DNA of 64,000 nucleotides from Phalacrocorax aristotelis (Eukaryota > Chordata > Aves > Suliformes > Phalacrocoracidae): positions 134,540,125-134,604,124 of the forward strand of contig NC_134276.1 in NCBI RefSeq assembly GCF_949628215.1, in the 5' to 3' direction. Within the stretch, counting starts at the first letter, position 1. Each line of letters opens with the position of its first letter. The notes under the pieces were generated by a model. That model was not told the DNA's origin and searched no databases. It saw nothing but the letters and a program-made list of their open reading frames with translations. Shown here piece by piece: positions 24,396 through 38,612 of the stretch. Made by a program: the position numbers and the translations under genes.

Positions 24396-27300
24396 CTGTG
24401 ATGACAAACACATCCCATCTGTCAGTTAGAAATCCTTCTCTCTAGGAAAATGAGGAGATATTAAAGAAAAAAAAAAAGAATTTTAAAAACCTCAGTGAGA
24501 AGGTTTTTTACTTCAAGTTTACCTTAAATGTTAACTCAACCGCATGCTTGATTTCTATTAATGTTGAGATTAAAACCTTTTCTACAAATCCTTCTGATAC
24601 AACAGCCTGCTCCCGTATCTCATTAACTCTCTAACACTTTCCAATTCCTCCTCAGACACTATGTCTTCTTGCCTGTGTCTTTGTCGCCTAATTTCCTTCT
24701 CCCTCTGCTGTCATTATCTGTGTAACTGTTATTTAACTTTCTGAAGCACACATACAGGGACTTAGTCTGTGGGAAAGACTACAAAATAAAGCAGTGATGA
24801 ATTATCTAGTCATCACTGAGCACTGGCGTTGAAATTTTCTTAGATACTGTTTCACTGGATCGGAGTTAGTAGTCGGTGTCATTTTTAATACTGACATTTC
24901 TTCTTCTGAAGTATCAGCTGCACTTCTAAAAAGCAATTCCCAGAGCCAGACAGTTTAATTCAATGTCTCCCAAATCTCAGGACTATATTCTGGCAGGAGC
25001 AGAAGGCACCATGAGTAAAAGGGTAAAGGCACTATGTTGCAGGTCAAGGATACTAGGTGCTTAGCCCGTTTCTACTGCTCATATTCAAACTGACCTTGGG
25101 CAAATTCCTTCAGTTCTCTGTGTCTCTGCCGCCTCATCCTTTACTAGTCTTAGGCTATTAGATTTGTCACTCGACAGGAACAGAAACTGGTTTCTCACTG
25201 ACCCTAAGGCGGCAGCGGCTAGCTCTTGAAAACTACAATAAATTATAGTCTACTTATAAATGCCTACAGTGGAGGCTGAAGTCATTGAGCAGAGCTGCTA
25301 AAACACTCATTCAGAAAGAAAATTCAGACCATACAGCCACTTCCAATCAACCATATATAAGACAAATGGCTTCTAGAGACACAGATCATACCCCTGCCTT
25401 AATCCCGAAACTGTTCATTTACCTTTTTAATAGTTGTTATGTGAGCTACAAAGAATGTTTACACACCACCATTTGAGAACCCAGTCAAAATGAGAGTTCA
25501 AAACTTCCGTACGTATCACCACATTGAGCTGGGTAGCAAGAAAGTCAGAACCTGTACTGAACAAGAGAGTAAGGAGAGACCTCTGACATGCCAAGTCAGA
25601 CCAGCTCAGAAATATCACAGTGGTAACAAAGGAGAACAGAGGAGAAATTTGAGCACGGTCTATGTCAAAAACTAGCTAGAACAAAATTTGTACAGTTATG
25701 CCATGCCCTAGTTGGTAAAGCAGGTCCATTCACTCAACTTCAGAAGTTCAAAAATTCAGGGCTCATGGCTCCAGAAACTTGGAGTTTCTAAAGTTTCTGA
25801 AGTTCTAAAAAGAGTTGACAACAGTGGCTCTCAGAAGGTTTCGCTGCTCCTTAATGGCTTTAGACAGCAGTAGATATGTATCTTACATCTCTATAACCCA
25901 CCAAAAACTCAGGAAACAAAGGACATAATACTGGGTATTTAAATAATTTCTAGGCAAAGTATACTTCTTAAATGACAGTGCAGCATTTTAACAAGTGGTT
26001 CACATGGACATTTAGGAAACCCAGTATACAACTTATTTCCTCTGAGAATGTTTGGAACACTTGAACCACTGGAATGGCCTGCCACTGTCCATCCATCCAT
26101 TTCAGCAATTTCCTACATTAGATTATTTGAATTCTCTTGACCCATACTATATGCTTTCAGAGCACTAATGAACATGGTAAAGGGGACAGAAAGGGGAACT
26201 CACACTTGGCCTTTACCACTGCAACATACATCCCAAACACATTGAATGGCACCAAAGCAGGCAATGTGACTTTAAGAAATCCTGAAATGAACAGTAACAG
26301 TTGCTTCCCTCACCAAGTATCTAACACCAATACATGCCTTTCACTGGCAGATGCTCAATAAAAAAATTACATGGGTATTCAAGAGATTGTCCTGCTGGGA
26401 TATCAGTGTAGAGGAGTAAGCTTTCCACAGGGGGACTCTGACAAAGAAACAGAAACTGTCTGTTCCAGCTGTTCTTCTTTGGATATTTCCCCAACCACCC
26501 CTAGCCCCTGCAGGCTGTCAAGACCCTCCATACTTAATGCACAATAAAATCTCCACAACCACAAAGCACAGACTGGTTTTAACTTAGGCTGACAGACTGA
26601 GAAGCAGAGGGGTTCTAAAAGAAGCCTAAGGTGTGACAACAAGTGTATTCATAGTACCACCTCCATTTAGAGCTGCAAGTCTCATAACAGTCAGCAGGCT
26701 CCACACTGAGTGAAATCAAACTCTAACTGCTCAACTCTGTGACTCCCAAAACCACGGTCACTGGAAGTAACACCTTTGCTCTAAAGCCCAATCCCTTAGC
26801 AATGCATACAAGTAGACAAAGTCATCTCCTAGAGAATATATGGCCATCATAACCATTAAAAGCACCTACTTTGCATCCAGTTTTCATCTCCCTAATATTC
26901 ATGCAGACATGGATGAATAACTAGCAGATGATTTCAGCATGGCACACTCATGTTGGAAACTAAGCAACTATATTTGAAGCTTAACTTCCCCCTTCCCCCA
27001 CCCCCATCCAAACCCTAGGAGTTGTTGCCTGATCGTTTCATGTTTTACAAGGCTTCATATCTGTGCCAAGTGCCTTTGGTGACAAAGGAAACTCTGGGTC
27101 TTTTCAGATCCAAGCCTCAGAATAAGTGGAGGAGAAAACATGCTGTATTAGCTCAGTGTCAACTCCCAAGACTCTCTTCTCCAAACACGAAAGAAAAGTT
27201 GCACCAGCTTCTGCAGATGTCACTTGCGTATTCAGTAAAGCCCATAAAGCAAGCGACAGAATGTGAGCGTTATCTCACATGGGTATAAATCAAGGGAAAT

Positions 27301-30300
27301 GTGGAACATAAGAGCAATGAGAGAATAAATTATACAAATCTTGAAATGACTAGACACCTTTTTTTTTTTTAATGCTTCTTACTTTTTGTGCCTTGACCAG
27401 CAATGTTAGTCCTATCCCAAGCTACAGCTAGGTCAGCAGGCACTGAAATGTGCTGTCATGGCTAATCCCAACTTTTTTACACCTTGGGGCCTGATTATGC
27501 TTTCCCCTTCTTCACATTAAAGCTATTCCCGATGGATGGTGAGAAAAGTGGAATTGTACTGACTATAAAATCAAGGTCATTTAGCTGCCTCCAGCTGAAA
27601 CCTCAATAAGCACCCAGTCACTAACACAAATTGGCCTTCTTTTTGAAAACTTCCAAAGAAATTCCATAGACTGAAATGGCTATGAAAATCCTTATAAGTC
27701 TATGTCTCTAGCTTAAAGGGCCTGCAAAGTTTTCTTAAATAATGTTGCTTAAATAGTAAGCTACATGTGCAATCCCAGGCAATACTCTGTGCTCAGAGGC
27801 AACACCAATACAGGGGGGAGTCCTGGTCAGGTGCTATCTGTCTGTGGGTCTCTTTGGCCGAACACTTCAGGCCTTCCATTTCGGGCACTGTTAATCTAAA
27901 CTCTGAACTCACGGATTGCCAAAGTTGCCATTTTTTAAACCAAGCAAAACAAACTGTAGAGAAGCTGGGGGCTAAACTCTATGGTAAATGGCTTTATTAG
28001 TATGGCAAGTTGAAAAACGGCCAGTGGAATCACTTCCCATTGAAAGAGCAATCTGGTCAAAAATAGAGCATTTTTCAGAAGCATGCTAATGTTGAGTGTG
28101 TTATTTATAAGAAAGGTTTGAATAATATTAATTAGTAACTACTTTAACAAAATACAAATGTTCCAGCATCTAGCTTTCAGTTTGCTTCTGTTTTCCTGTA
28201 TTTAATCAATAGTAACTACATACATAAAGCTTGGTAACTTTAATGGAAATTTGTATTACTGAGTGTTTTAGTGTCACTAAATATTTTAGTACTTGCAAAC
28301 TATCTTTTTTTAAAAAAAAAGTTCAAAGCTGTCTTCTGATGTGTAGGGAATTTGATTCTGAAATCACTAAACAGACATCCCAGTTCCCAGACATGCTCAG
28401 ACAATCCTCCCACCCCAGTCTGAATCCCCTCACCAATCACAGTTCTTAGGATCAGTAATTGGAGGACATAGTCCCATTCTTGCAACAATTAGTTTTGCCA
28501 GAGGTCCTAGGCTTGGTTGTTCTCTTCAGATTCTCTCAGTCTGAGCTTACACTCCTCTTCTTGGCCCTCATATTTCTGGTATTGTACCTTACAGTTGTTC
28601 CTATTCTGATCCCACTCTTATTTTACTGAGAGACAATTAACTACTTTTCTTTGTGGGGTCTTCTAATGGATTCTCTCCCAGGACCAAAGCCACAAGCCCA
28701 TCACAGCACCTCCACCTCTTCACCACAGTATCTCTACTTCCTTATGTTTCCCTCTGTCCAAACATTGTTTCTTATTCACTCTTGGTCCCTGTTCTTCTTT
28801 CTGCCATGGCCCATCTCTTAATGAGTCACTCACAAAGGCAGGCTTTTGGGTCAGAGGAAAGCAAAACCATGGAGAAAGCACAAAAATCTTTCAGCTCCAG
28901 CAGCTTTGGTTTAATTGTTCTGGTGCTGGTAATTTCAACACTAACTCTCTTTCCTTTCACACATGGTGTCTCACTGAGATTCAGAGATCCTGCAGGGCTA
29001 GACAGCTGCCAAGAGCCCTTCAGTGAGGTCTCATTGACAGAGAGCACATCTTTAACAGACTCTGTAGTCTGACACATCTGCTTTCTAATATCAGTCCCAC
29101 AGTCATTACTGTTGGTAACAGCTCCCTCTTAAGTGTTTGTGGCAGCTGCTCAACACAAAATCATACTTTCCTGAGGATCTGAAAAATTGCTGCCAGCTGT
29201 CTCCAGTTGTTCAGTTTTCTTAGAGCTGCTCTGTCCAAAAGACTCGCCCCACTCCATGACCACCCCCAATCGGTATCAATCACAACACACTAACCAGAGA
29301 TGTCCCTATTCACTCACTCCTTCCGGGCAGGAACACTTGCCAGCACAGCTGTGCAGAGTCTGACAGTGCAGTTTCACTCCTGCTTCTGAGCAAGTCACTT
29401 CATTTTACCAAGGACGTCCCTTCATCCTTGGTCTCATTTAATGGAACTGCAAGCTGTGGGGGCAGGGACTGCTTCCCATTACAGGTATTCCTTGATGTCA
29501 TTCTAATGCAAATAAAAACAAAAAATTCTGGTATTCACTGCCTTGCTAACATGAGCCAAATACTGCTACTATAGAAGATCTGAAACACAACATTTTCATA
29601 TCTGATCAGCAGTCAGAGAATTTCAAAAAAGAATTAGTTCAGCCAGAACAGAAGATGTTCTGCTGCTCAAACAATAACTTTGGAGTAGATTGTAACAGTA
29701 AGAAAACCTGGAAACAGCAACAACCAGTCAGTTACTTCCATCCAGAACACACTGACAAATGAGCTTACAAAATGCAGTCATAGAAGGAGATTGGGTTTAG
29801 GAAAGCAACAGTTTGGTATACTACAACATCTATTGTGCAAGGTACTATGGAAGATAGCATTCAAACTTACCAGAGGAAGAAGGCTAGGAAATTCTACGGG
29901 AGACTACAATAATAGTTCAGTCCCTCTGAAAGAGAAGAATGAGTGCAATCAGTAGATGAGTAGCTCCAAGGGGGTGCAACTCAGGGACTGCAGGAAAAAA
30001 AACATGTACTAGAGCACAAAAAGGTGGGAAAGCAGCTATCCAACAGTAACTAAGGTCTATTAAACCTTGCAGGCAAAATAGGACAGAAACCATGAATAAG
30101 TTTACAGGGTCTCTACAGTGTAAAATAAAGATGCAACTGTAGCAAGACCAACTAGCACTGAACTATATCTAGGAAGGTAACAGCACCTTTGCAGCACCAG
30201 CTAGCTAACAGTGGCTCAGGCTCCTCTGGAGCTGCACTCCAGTCATTAAATCAGCCTGGAGCCAGGGCCACTCAGTTTCAGCGGAAGATCCAGCAACAGT

Positions 30301-33300
30301 GCAGATGGATGGGTATGGGTCACTGAGCCTTTTGAGGGGGCTCTGCTCAAGCACTCCATTAACAGTTTAGCCAAGTGATGAGACTGGCTAAATCTCACCT
30401 TTTGCCCTGGGCATCCTGCATTCCCTGAGAAATGATGGCTATTCCATGTGAACGTCCGTATCCACCCAGGACACCAGAGTAACGCTACCTAATCCTGTGA
30501 ATAAAATCAGTTAAGGTAAGTGTTACTTGCTGCAGGTGAAGCAGAAGCTCTTAGCAGGCAGCAGTGCCAGTCAAGGAAGAAAAGAGAACTGAGATTTCCC
30601 TCTATGTACTGTGCAAGGTAATATAATTATTACATCTATAGGCTGCATTGTGGGATTTTTGTCTTTGCCTCACCACTCAGTAAGACTGATTTACAAAGGA
30701 ACAAGCACTACGAGCCTCAGATCATATCCAACATAAGCTTGGGCTCTGCTGAATGCTTATCACACTGCTTAGCACAAAATCAACCTTGGTTTGCTTGCTA
30801 CACTGAAACTGCCTGCAGCAGTTGCTTGTCAAAGGGCACCTGACTTCCTGAGCAAAGAAAAACAACACTCAAATTATTGCAGTAGCTGAGCTCTGGCTGA
30901 AACAGAGGATGTAGTGTCCAGCACAGTGATATAAATCAAAACAAGGAGAGAGAAGAGCTTCTACCAGTGCAGACCTGGATAATGTAGTCAAACAGGATGT
31001 GATGAGATAAGGCTGTGTGTGGCCTTGCACACCATCCAATCAGTTACACCAGTGATAAAGGAAATAGAACAGAGAGCCTTGCTGCCCTAAGGAGGGGAGG
31101 AAAAAAAAATACACAACCCAACAACAGCAAAACCAGTGGAAGCTCATGCTGCTTTCACTAGTCTACGGGTGGCCAGCTTGGGGATTGATCCTGAGCCACA
31201 GGCACAGCTCCCACGTACAGGCTACATCACAAGGCCACCAGCCTTGGACTGACAAAATGACTACTGCATGACTTACACCTCAGCTGGGAGAGAAAAATGA
31301 GCCAGCAAGGGCAGAAGAGATTGACACTGCCAGGTTGCCCTGGGATTAAGCCACACACTGGGCTGGCCCCAGCCCTCAAAAGAACAGTGCAATTCCTGGG
31401 AAGTCACCGTTATCGCCCATGCGGGAACTGTTCCAGAGCTCCCATTCTCCCTGACTTTCCAAGACATGGGGCATGTGTTTCACAGCTTTCCAAACAGAGG
31501 AATGTTGTGGCAGGGTGAGAATGGTTGGCCACCCTCGTGCTAGCAGCAGTGGTCACCAACAGTCATTCTCCCGACAAGCATGGAGCTGATTAGAAAGCAA
31601 TGAACCAGGAGGAAGTCCAACAATCATGTCCCTTTTCTATTAAAGAATCACCAGTAGTGCTAACACGTTTAAATCACAACTGTCCCTTCAAATATAGACG
31701 AGTGTAGACATTCACCAATAAAAATTGCTTAGCTTTTACCAAACCAAGCTAGAGACAGAAATAAATCATGCTAACATTTTCCCAAAGAGTATTATTTACT
31801 TAATTATTAAACGATAAGGAACCTTATAGCAGCCTAAAAAAGCTTTGCTCCTAAACCCACTCAAAGTCTGTTGTCCTGAAAATCTCACCATCAGACTCAA
31901 AAGCCCCCATTTTACCTATGGAAAAACTATAGCACAAAGACCTAACTGAACCACCCAATGACAAAATCAGACTGGGGGCAAAATCCAGACAAGAATTTCA
32001 AGACAAGAAAAGGAGAAATTTAAAAGTGATTTGCAATTGCAAGTGGTATAACTTCACAGGGGCTCATGTGTAACACTGGAATGGGGCACCTTTTGAGTCA
32101 TTCCTGACAAGTCACATGAAATTGAGACACTCATAATGCCCACTTTATAATACCCAAACGGAATTCTTATTTCCTAATCTTGCCTCCCATTCATGACATC
32201 TCTCAACCTCTTGTCTACAACTTAAGGGTAGATGTCCCCAAAAAACCCTCACAACTGTGACGTACTTAGCTTCCCATGACACTAATGGCAGGATTTCACG
32301 TGAACTTAGACAGGAGACAGATGTTTGCAAATTTCAGCCAAAGCAGAGAAAACATTTACCTCCAAAACTACAGCCAGTCTCCAAGAAGGGAAATAGCTGA
32401 ACCTAGGCTAAGAGACTTAGAACAGAATAGACAGGCACACTGACCACACAACCCATGAACACAGATTTCCACATCTTCAGTGCTTGCAGGTGGTCTGTGT
32501 TGTGGGAATGGCCTGTCTGGCCAGGGCTAAGCCCTTTACTGAAGCCTCAAGACAAAAGCAAACCACAAAACAGCAGAACAGGTATATAAAATGGGACCTC
32601 AATTCAGTCAACCAACTAAGCATGTGCCTTGATTTTAGTAGTAGACAGGAGCTTAAAGGTGTTTGATACTTTTGATAAATTAATGCCTAAGTAAAGAACA
32701 ACCATGAAACATCTGCATCATATGAATGAACCCTACTCATGGATACCAACCAAGCTGCACTCTCTTGGGGTATTCAGAAATGACCCCAACTGAGTTTTGG
32801 AGTACATGATCCACCTGGAACATGCAGCAGGAACTACTTACAGCTAAGATGATCACTTCTTGAGGGCTGACACTGGGGAAAGTCCAGAAGATTTGTTTTT
32901 CCATAAAAGAGTGTGAAATTTCCTAGCAGACAAACAGCCACTAGCCATTTTAGCTGGATTCCAGTTCTTCTACCAGTTTGATACAAGAGACAGTAGAGCT
33001 GTCTTCAACTCAGCATAGTGTAATTTTGAGCTCAGAACTCTCCCCTCTCAATTGTGGCATAAACACATTGCCATTTCCAAACTGCTGAACATATAGCGAT
33101 TTCACAGAAAGCAAATGAAAATCATGAGAACCTGTAAGTACAACCCCAACCCTCAAACGGGAATCATTAAGAAAAAATAAAATTAAAAATAAGAAGAGAA
33201 AAAAGAAATGACAAAAACTGAAAAAACACAGGTTAAACATGCTCCCAGATATCACAGGAAAGCACGAACCTTCTGATTTATCTCTTTGCCCTTCCAGACC

Positions 33301-34324
33301 CTTCTCGCCAGGAAGGTCAACAGGTTATATACCTTCTGCTGGATTAATCTACAGGAGAACAAGGGCAGCTAGCCAAGCAAAACTAGATTCTTAAAGGGAC
33401 ACAGACAACCGCAGACTTTACTCCAGTTTTTCAAACATGTTCTTACAAATAAAACCTGTGACAAAAAACAGTGGAAAAAGATGGTCCTTCTCTATTTTTC
33501 AGTTAGCTTACTGGGTGGAGAGAAGCAGCAATTTACATAGTTTCTCCTGCACAGTTACTTTCTTACATTCACATAGATCCTTCACAAACAAACAGAGGCA
33601 GGGAAATAAACAACATTTTATTTATTTATTTTTAGAAAGATACATCAAAGAGCAGTGAGCATCCTTGGAGAAAATATCCTTATGCAAACTTCTTGTACAC
33701 CTCTCTCTTTTTTTTCCCTAAGCTGACAAGATTTTCAAACCAAGAGAACCTCTCTAAATCTTGCTAGTCTGGTATCAGTGCGCTTTATTTCAAGGATGTG
33801 CTATGGAGAAGTATGATCAGGTAAGATGAACTTAAGACATGTCAGCAAATCCTCCCTTTCCATTTCAGTATAAGCGCTACGCTCAGTGCTCTCTTGACTT
33901 TTCCTCCTTCAGTTAAAGCAGACATGGTTACAAGAGATTAGACTTTGCCTGGACATCTGTCATTAATGGTTACCATACTGTTTGAAGGGAGGCGCTTTGA
34001 GGACTATACGAATTTATTTTCTCTTTAGCAACAGCAAAGCAGATGCTTCAAAGGCTTGTATGCAGGCTCTGAAAGTCACTGGCACTCAAGTCTCAGAAGT
34101 ACAAAGTAAAACACCTAGCCTTTGGCAATCATATTCTAACAAAGGTAAGAACAAGGTAATTATAAACCTACAACGGAACAGAAAAACAGAGCCAGTGACT
34201 CAGCCAGTGGCACCGGGAACTGGAAAACCTGCCCCTCCCTAGCAGGAAAACTTTTAATTCATATGGTGTTAAAAACAAAGGGGGGTGACTGCATCATCTC
34301 CAGAACAAGGAGGACCCAAGGGGC

Positions 34325-34395
34325 AGGCACAACAACAACAACAAAAAAACAACAACAAAACCCACCCAAACAACCCAAAGGAAAAAAAAAAAAGA
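34325..34395. repeat. CAA/CAAA-rich low-complexity tract
   Basis: AACAACAACAAC-type repeat running into a poly-A stretch, in TEAD4 intron 1. Confidence 0.85.
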
Positions 34396-35411
34396 CATCA
34401 AAACACCACCTCCAAACCCCAAAGAACTCCTTCTAATCATTTAGTCTCAGATCTTGTAATGAGCTCCATGCATGCAAATTCCTGACTTTTTACAAGGCCC
34501 TACAGAGGAACTTGTTGGGCATTTATTTAGCATGGTGGTGGGCATAATGCAGAAGTTGGAGAGAGAGAGGAGCATTCGCTACTGTAAATGTTGATAGATG
34601 TGATTGCTCTTTGAAGGAGGATAGAATTGCCATGAAGTTTGGGAATGATAAGAATGCAGTCCATGATGTAATAGCATCATGCCTTAGAATAGCATTTGTT
34701 ACTCTCCAAGGAAATCATAGCTGAAAAACTACTTCAAATTGGCTTTGGATAGTAGTGCTCATCTTAGAACATTAACTAATGGCTTCAAAACTAAGTGTAA
34801 GCACATATACCCATGGAACCAGGAGGTAAAGGGGCCATCTACTGGGTTGCTGCAGGGATCTTTGCCAGTCCAGATTTCTTTGACATTTGGCAGTTAGAGA
34901 TCTAAGGAGATCTGCAGGCGATACAGAATGAAGATTACAAACACCAGTGGATAGAAGCAACTCAAAAGGATTCAGAGACAGCTCAAAAACAAATAAGAGA
35001 AGCAAGGTGGGCAAATAAGACTACCTGGAAAAAGTAATGCAATGAAACTGAAGAAACAACAGGGAAAAACAACAGAGATAAATGAAGGAAGAAGCCCTGC
35101 CAGAAGCAGGAGCTAAAGACATAGAAGAGTGAGAATGCTGAACAAAGAGTTGCCTGCAAAGCAAATGCTTCTATAAAATGACCAATGTAACTTTTGTATG
35201 TCTGTGCTCAGATATCACTTCAGGCATCCGAGAGAGATAAATCACCTCCAACACGTGGAATATCATATCACATTCTGCAAAAGGAACACAGGTAAATTGA
35301 AGAACGCGAAGAGCACAGTATAAACAACAATCATTAGGCCTAGAATAGTAGACATTGAAAACTATTAAAAGTTTTGTCTCAGTAGCTTGTAAGAACTTAG
35401 AAGGTGCAAAC

Positions 35412-35451
35412 GCGGGGGCTGGGGGGGCGTGGGGGTGTGCGGGCGGGGGCG
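35412..35451 (+). repeat. G-rich intronic patch, G-quadruplex motif
   Basis: Five G-runs of 5, 7, 5, 3 and 5 bases with short loops and several CpGs, isolated in AT-rich TEAD4 intron 1. Abrupt edges suggest a decayed G-rich microsatellite. Confidence 0.75.
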
Positions 35452-38400
35452 AATAAGCAATCATTTCACAGAAATACACACCATGGCAAAAACTGTTGCA
35501 GTAGAATAAGAAAACTTTTCTGATGATAAAATGCATTGGGCAATGGAAAAGTTGCCCAAGAAAATTACGGGAAGATCCATTCCATAGCATTTATGGGGAA
35601 GGAAGAAAAAAACCAAAACAAACCAAAAAACCCACCAAACCATCAAATGAACAAAGGACAAATCTGAGCTATAGGGAACATATATATCTCTTTAAAAAAA
35701 GGTACCACCAAATTTTTACTTTCTTAATATACTTGTGGCCAGATAAGACAGAAGATCATTTCACTATCACAAGAGTCACTGTAGATATGGCCCAATGAAC
35801 TAAAGGTGGGAAAGATGGCAATGTTGCTGAGAAAATATCCCCATTCTTCCCCCACTGCCCACGCTCTAATCATTTAAGCCCCTTCTCCAGGCACACCAGC
35901 GTTTATGTGATCACACAATTAACTCAACTGGAGATGTGGCTGAAAACTAACTTTCTAAGAGAGTGTTACTTTTCATCTGGATCAGCCCCCTGACCCAGGT
36001 AAATAAACAGCAGTGCCAATACCCACGCCAGCTACAAAGGAAAGATGTGTGACAAGTGCAGAAACGGACAGTTTGAGGCTGTGCAGACAGGTTCTGTCTA
36101 CAGCAGTGCCAGCCTCAAGTCTTTGTGGGCCCACCCCTTGAGTTACCTTGTGATGGAACCAAGAGCTGAAAGATAAAACCAGAAAAAGACACATAATGCT
36201 AAGGAGAGCTGTGAATTAGTATAACGTTGCTCCAGAGATGCAAGCAGCATCCATTAAAAATTGTACTTTTCAGCAACCTTCTCAAAACTCTACTTACTGT
36301 ATTTGAGTTCTGCGAAGCATATAACTCAGTAAGAAAATGAACATCAGCTGTGATTTTATTTTAAACTGCAAGCAAGATTAAGTGCCATGGAGCCCTTTTT
36401 CTCTTCAGAGCTTGGCAGTACTATTTTCCCACCATTTTCCCACAGATGTTCCATAATACACTAACATTGAAACACTTATCACAATAATAGAATACTTCAA
36501 AGCCATTGGTAAAATTAATTTTAAAAATCCAAAATATGTAGAAGGAACCAAGACAGTGGAGAAATTCCTAACACTCATTCTCATGCACACTAGGTGCTCC
36601 CAAGATCACCTCCAAGAGGATGCAAACAATGAGCTGATACACCAGTTCAGAGATGATAGACTTCGTAGCGTGTTCGAGTTTGAGGGAGCCACCCAGACCT
36701 GGTTTTCGGTAAACCCCATGATTACACCCACAGTCTGCCTGCCCTTCGCTCTGCCAACCCAAGTTCCAGAGAAAACCAGAATCCCAGCATCAAACAGCCC
36801 TAATAAAGAATCCCCTCTGTATTTGTTACAGCACAATCCAGGCTCTCCTCTGTTGTAAGAAAAAGCTATCAAGACCAAAAGGCTGCACAGGTTAATAGCG
36901 CAGCAGCTTCAATGCAGCCCTAGCACTTCTTACATACCCAGGCTGCTTTCCCCCTTGTTCTGTTCCTCTCTCTACTCCCCGTTACTCTATCCCCTGTCCT
37001 ACTGCCCATTTACTTCTGTAGAAGAACAATAAAGCCTCTTACATCTACACAGACAGACACACAGGTGAACAAATGCTCTGCTCACTTTGCACACAGACAG
37101 TGCAATCAGGTCTAGGGGAAGCCGATCTGTTCTGAGTAACAGGAAACAAGAAAAAAAAACCCAACCCCCCAGTCTTCTTCCCTCCCACCAGGCCCCCTAC
37201 ATTTGAAAAATACTTTATGTTGTTTATTTGTAGAGGATTCACAGAACTCAACTCTTAAGGTCAGTAAGTAACACAAGTGTAACTTCAGGTTCAGCAACAA
37301 CAAACAAAAAATTAGTAGATTAGTTGTGGTTGGGTTTGGTTTTTTTTTTTACTTATATATGACCATTCACCATAAAGTACTTCACAGAAGTCCTTAAAAT
37401 ACGTTGAGTTACCCTCCTTCCCTCTTCTACAGAAAAAGGCCCACCTTTAGCATCCCATGCAAGGAATTGTTTAAACGGACATATCTACATAAGATAAAAG
37501 GTTACTTGGGGAAGCTTTTTGTTTGGGGTTTTTTGTGTGTGTGTGTTTCTTTCTTTCTTTTAATTTAAATCCCTTCCAGAGGCATGCCACTAAACGTCAC
37601 CTCTAACTTCAGAATAACTGATCTGGGAAAACTGTATTCCCTCATCTTTTGCTAAATGCCCTGTTTTTAGGGCAAAACAACCTACATGCCTTCCCACGGA
37701 CGGGTCTGCTTATGATTTTTTGTTTTGTTTTCCCCCAAAACATCTTCCATAATTTACATTAAAATTTATTACAGAAAGTACTGCTCCTCCCCTCCACCCT
37801 CCCCAAGAACATCTCTACGAACGGTACCGAAACCTATTTTTTCCACTAGAAGTGCCAGCAGTTTTCAGGCGACCGAGGTCTGGAAGTCCCAGCGCTGGCA
37901 GCCCCTTCCCGACGGGGGAAGCCGCCGGAGCCTCCATGGAGGATGTTCCCATCGCTTCCTTTGTACGCCTGTGCCTCCTCTGTCGCACATGACCGGCCCC
38001 AAACCCTCCCTTTCGCCCCCACTCCTGCAGGCACCCGCGCCCCTTAACCCCGCGGGGAAGCGATCATGAAATAGCGTGTCCCGACCTGAGCAAGGCAAGA
38101 GCGGCTGTTGCTCCGTAGAGACAGCACGGGCCGGCTTCAAATCCTCCTTCTGCTCCAGGACTTTCTGCCAAAAGACCAGATGAGGGCTGTTACTGCGCGC
38201 CGGCCCCTCACCCCCGCCCGATCCCCACCCCCGAGCCCGCAGGCGTGGGAGCAGGCTTTGGACGGGCGGAGCGGGAGGCTCGGCTCCTCGCCCCGCACCG
38301 CCGCCGTCACGGCGGAGAGAAAGAGAAAAGTTGCCGGGGAGCCACGGCTGCCCTCGGGGCTCCCCCTTCACGGGTCCCGCCGCGGCGGGGCCGGCGCGAA

Positions 38401-38508
38401 CAAAGCCGGGCTGGGGCCGCGAGCGGAGCGGGGAGCGGCACAAAGCCGAGACTCACCTGAGGAGCGCCGAGCGGCCGGCGGGACGCCGAGCCCGGGCGGC
38501 GGCGGGTA

Positions 38509-38527
38509 GGGGAGGGAGGGGAGGGGG
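38509..38527 (+). repeat. G-quadruplex motif in exon 1 region
   Basis: Four G-runs of 4, 3, 4 and 5 bases are separated by single A residues on the plus strand, which is the template strand for TEAD4. Single-base loops are typical of very stable quadruplexes. The transcript would carry the C-rich complement. Confidence 0.6.
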
Positions 38528-38576
38528 TGGCGGCGGCGGCCGCGGCCGGGCAGGAGTTTGGGAGGAAAAGGGAGGG

Positions 38577-38585
38577 TTTTTATTT
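38577..38585 (-). promoter_or_regulatory. Possible TATA-like A/T box
   Basis: The gene-strand sequence AAATAAAAA stands alone in GC-rich promoter DNA. It could position a start site near 38550. It is not a consensus TATA box and CpG-island promoters often lack one, so this is a weak call. Confidence 0.3.
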
Positions 38586-38612
38586 CCCCTGGAGTTTGAA
38601 AGGAGGAAGTGA

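Larger units (their letters stand above)
24396..38456 (-). other. TEAD4 intron 1
   Basis: About 14 kb between the UUG exon and the inferred exon 1. It holds simple repeats (34325-34395, 35412-35451) and no exon I can support. An extra untranslated exon could be hidden here. Confidence 0.65.
38457..38600 (-). other. TEAD4: TEAD4 non-coding exon 1 (upstream end approximate)
   Basis: The only strong minus-strand donor I see in the CpG island is CAG|gtgagtc, with the intron starting at 38456. I infer that it ends the first, untranslated exon of TEAD4, spliced to the exon at 24395; an intermediate UTR exon cannot be excluded. The start is not visible. If the weak A/T box at 38577-38585 acts as a TATA element, transcription would begin near 38550. 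From 38600 to the donor there is no ATG on the minus strand, so the leader is AUG-free up to the UUG start. Confidence 0.6.

Noticed and set aside
28653..29072. 139-codon plus-strand open frame
   Set aside because: No similarity to a known domain, no start or splice support, inside TEAD4 intron 1.
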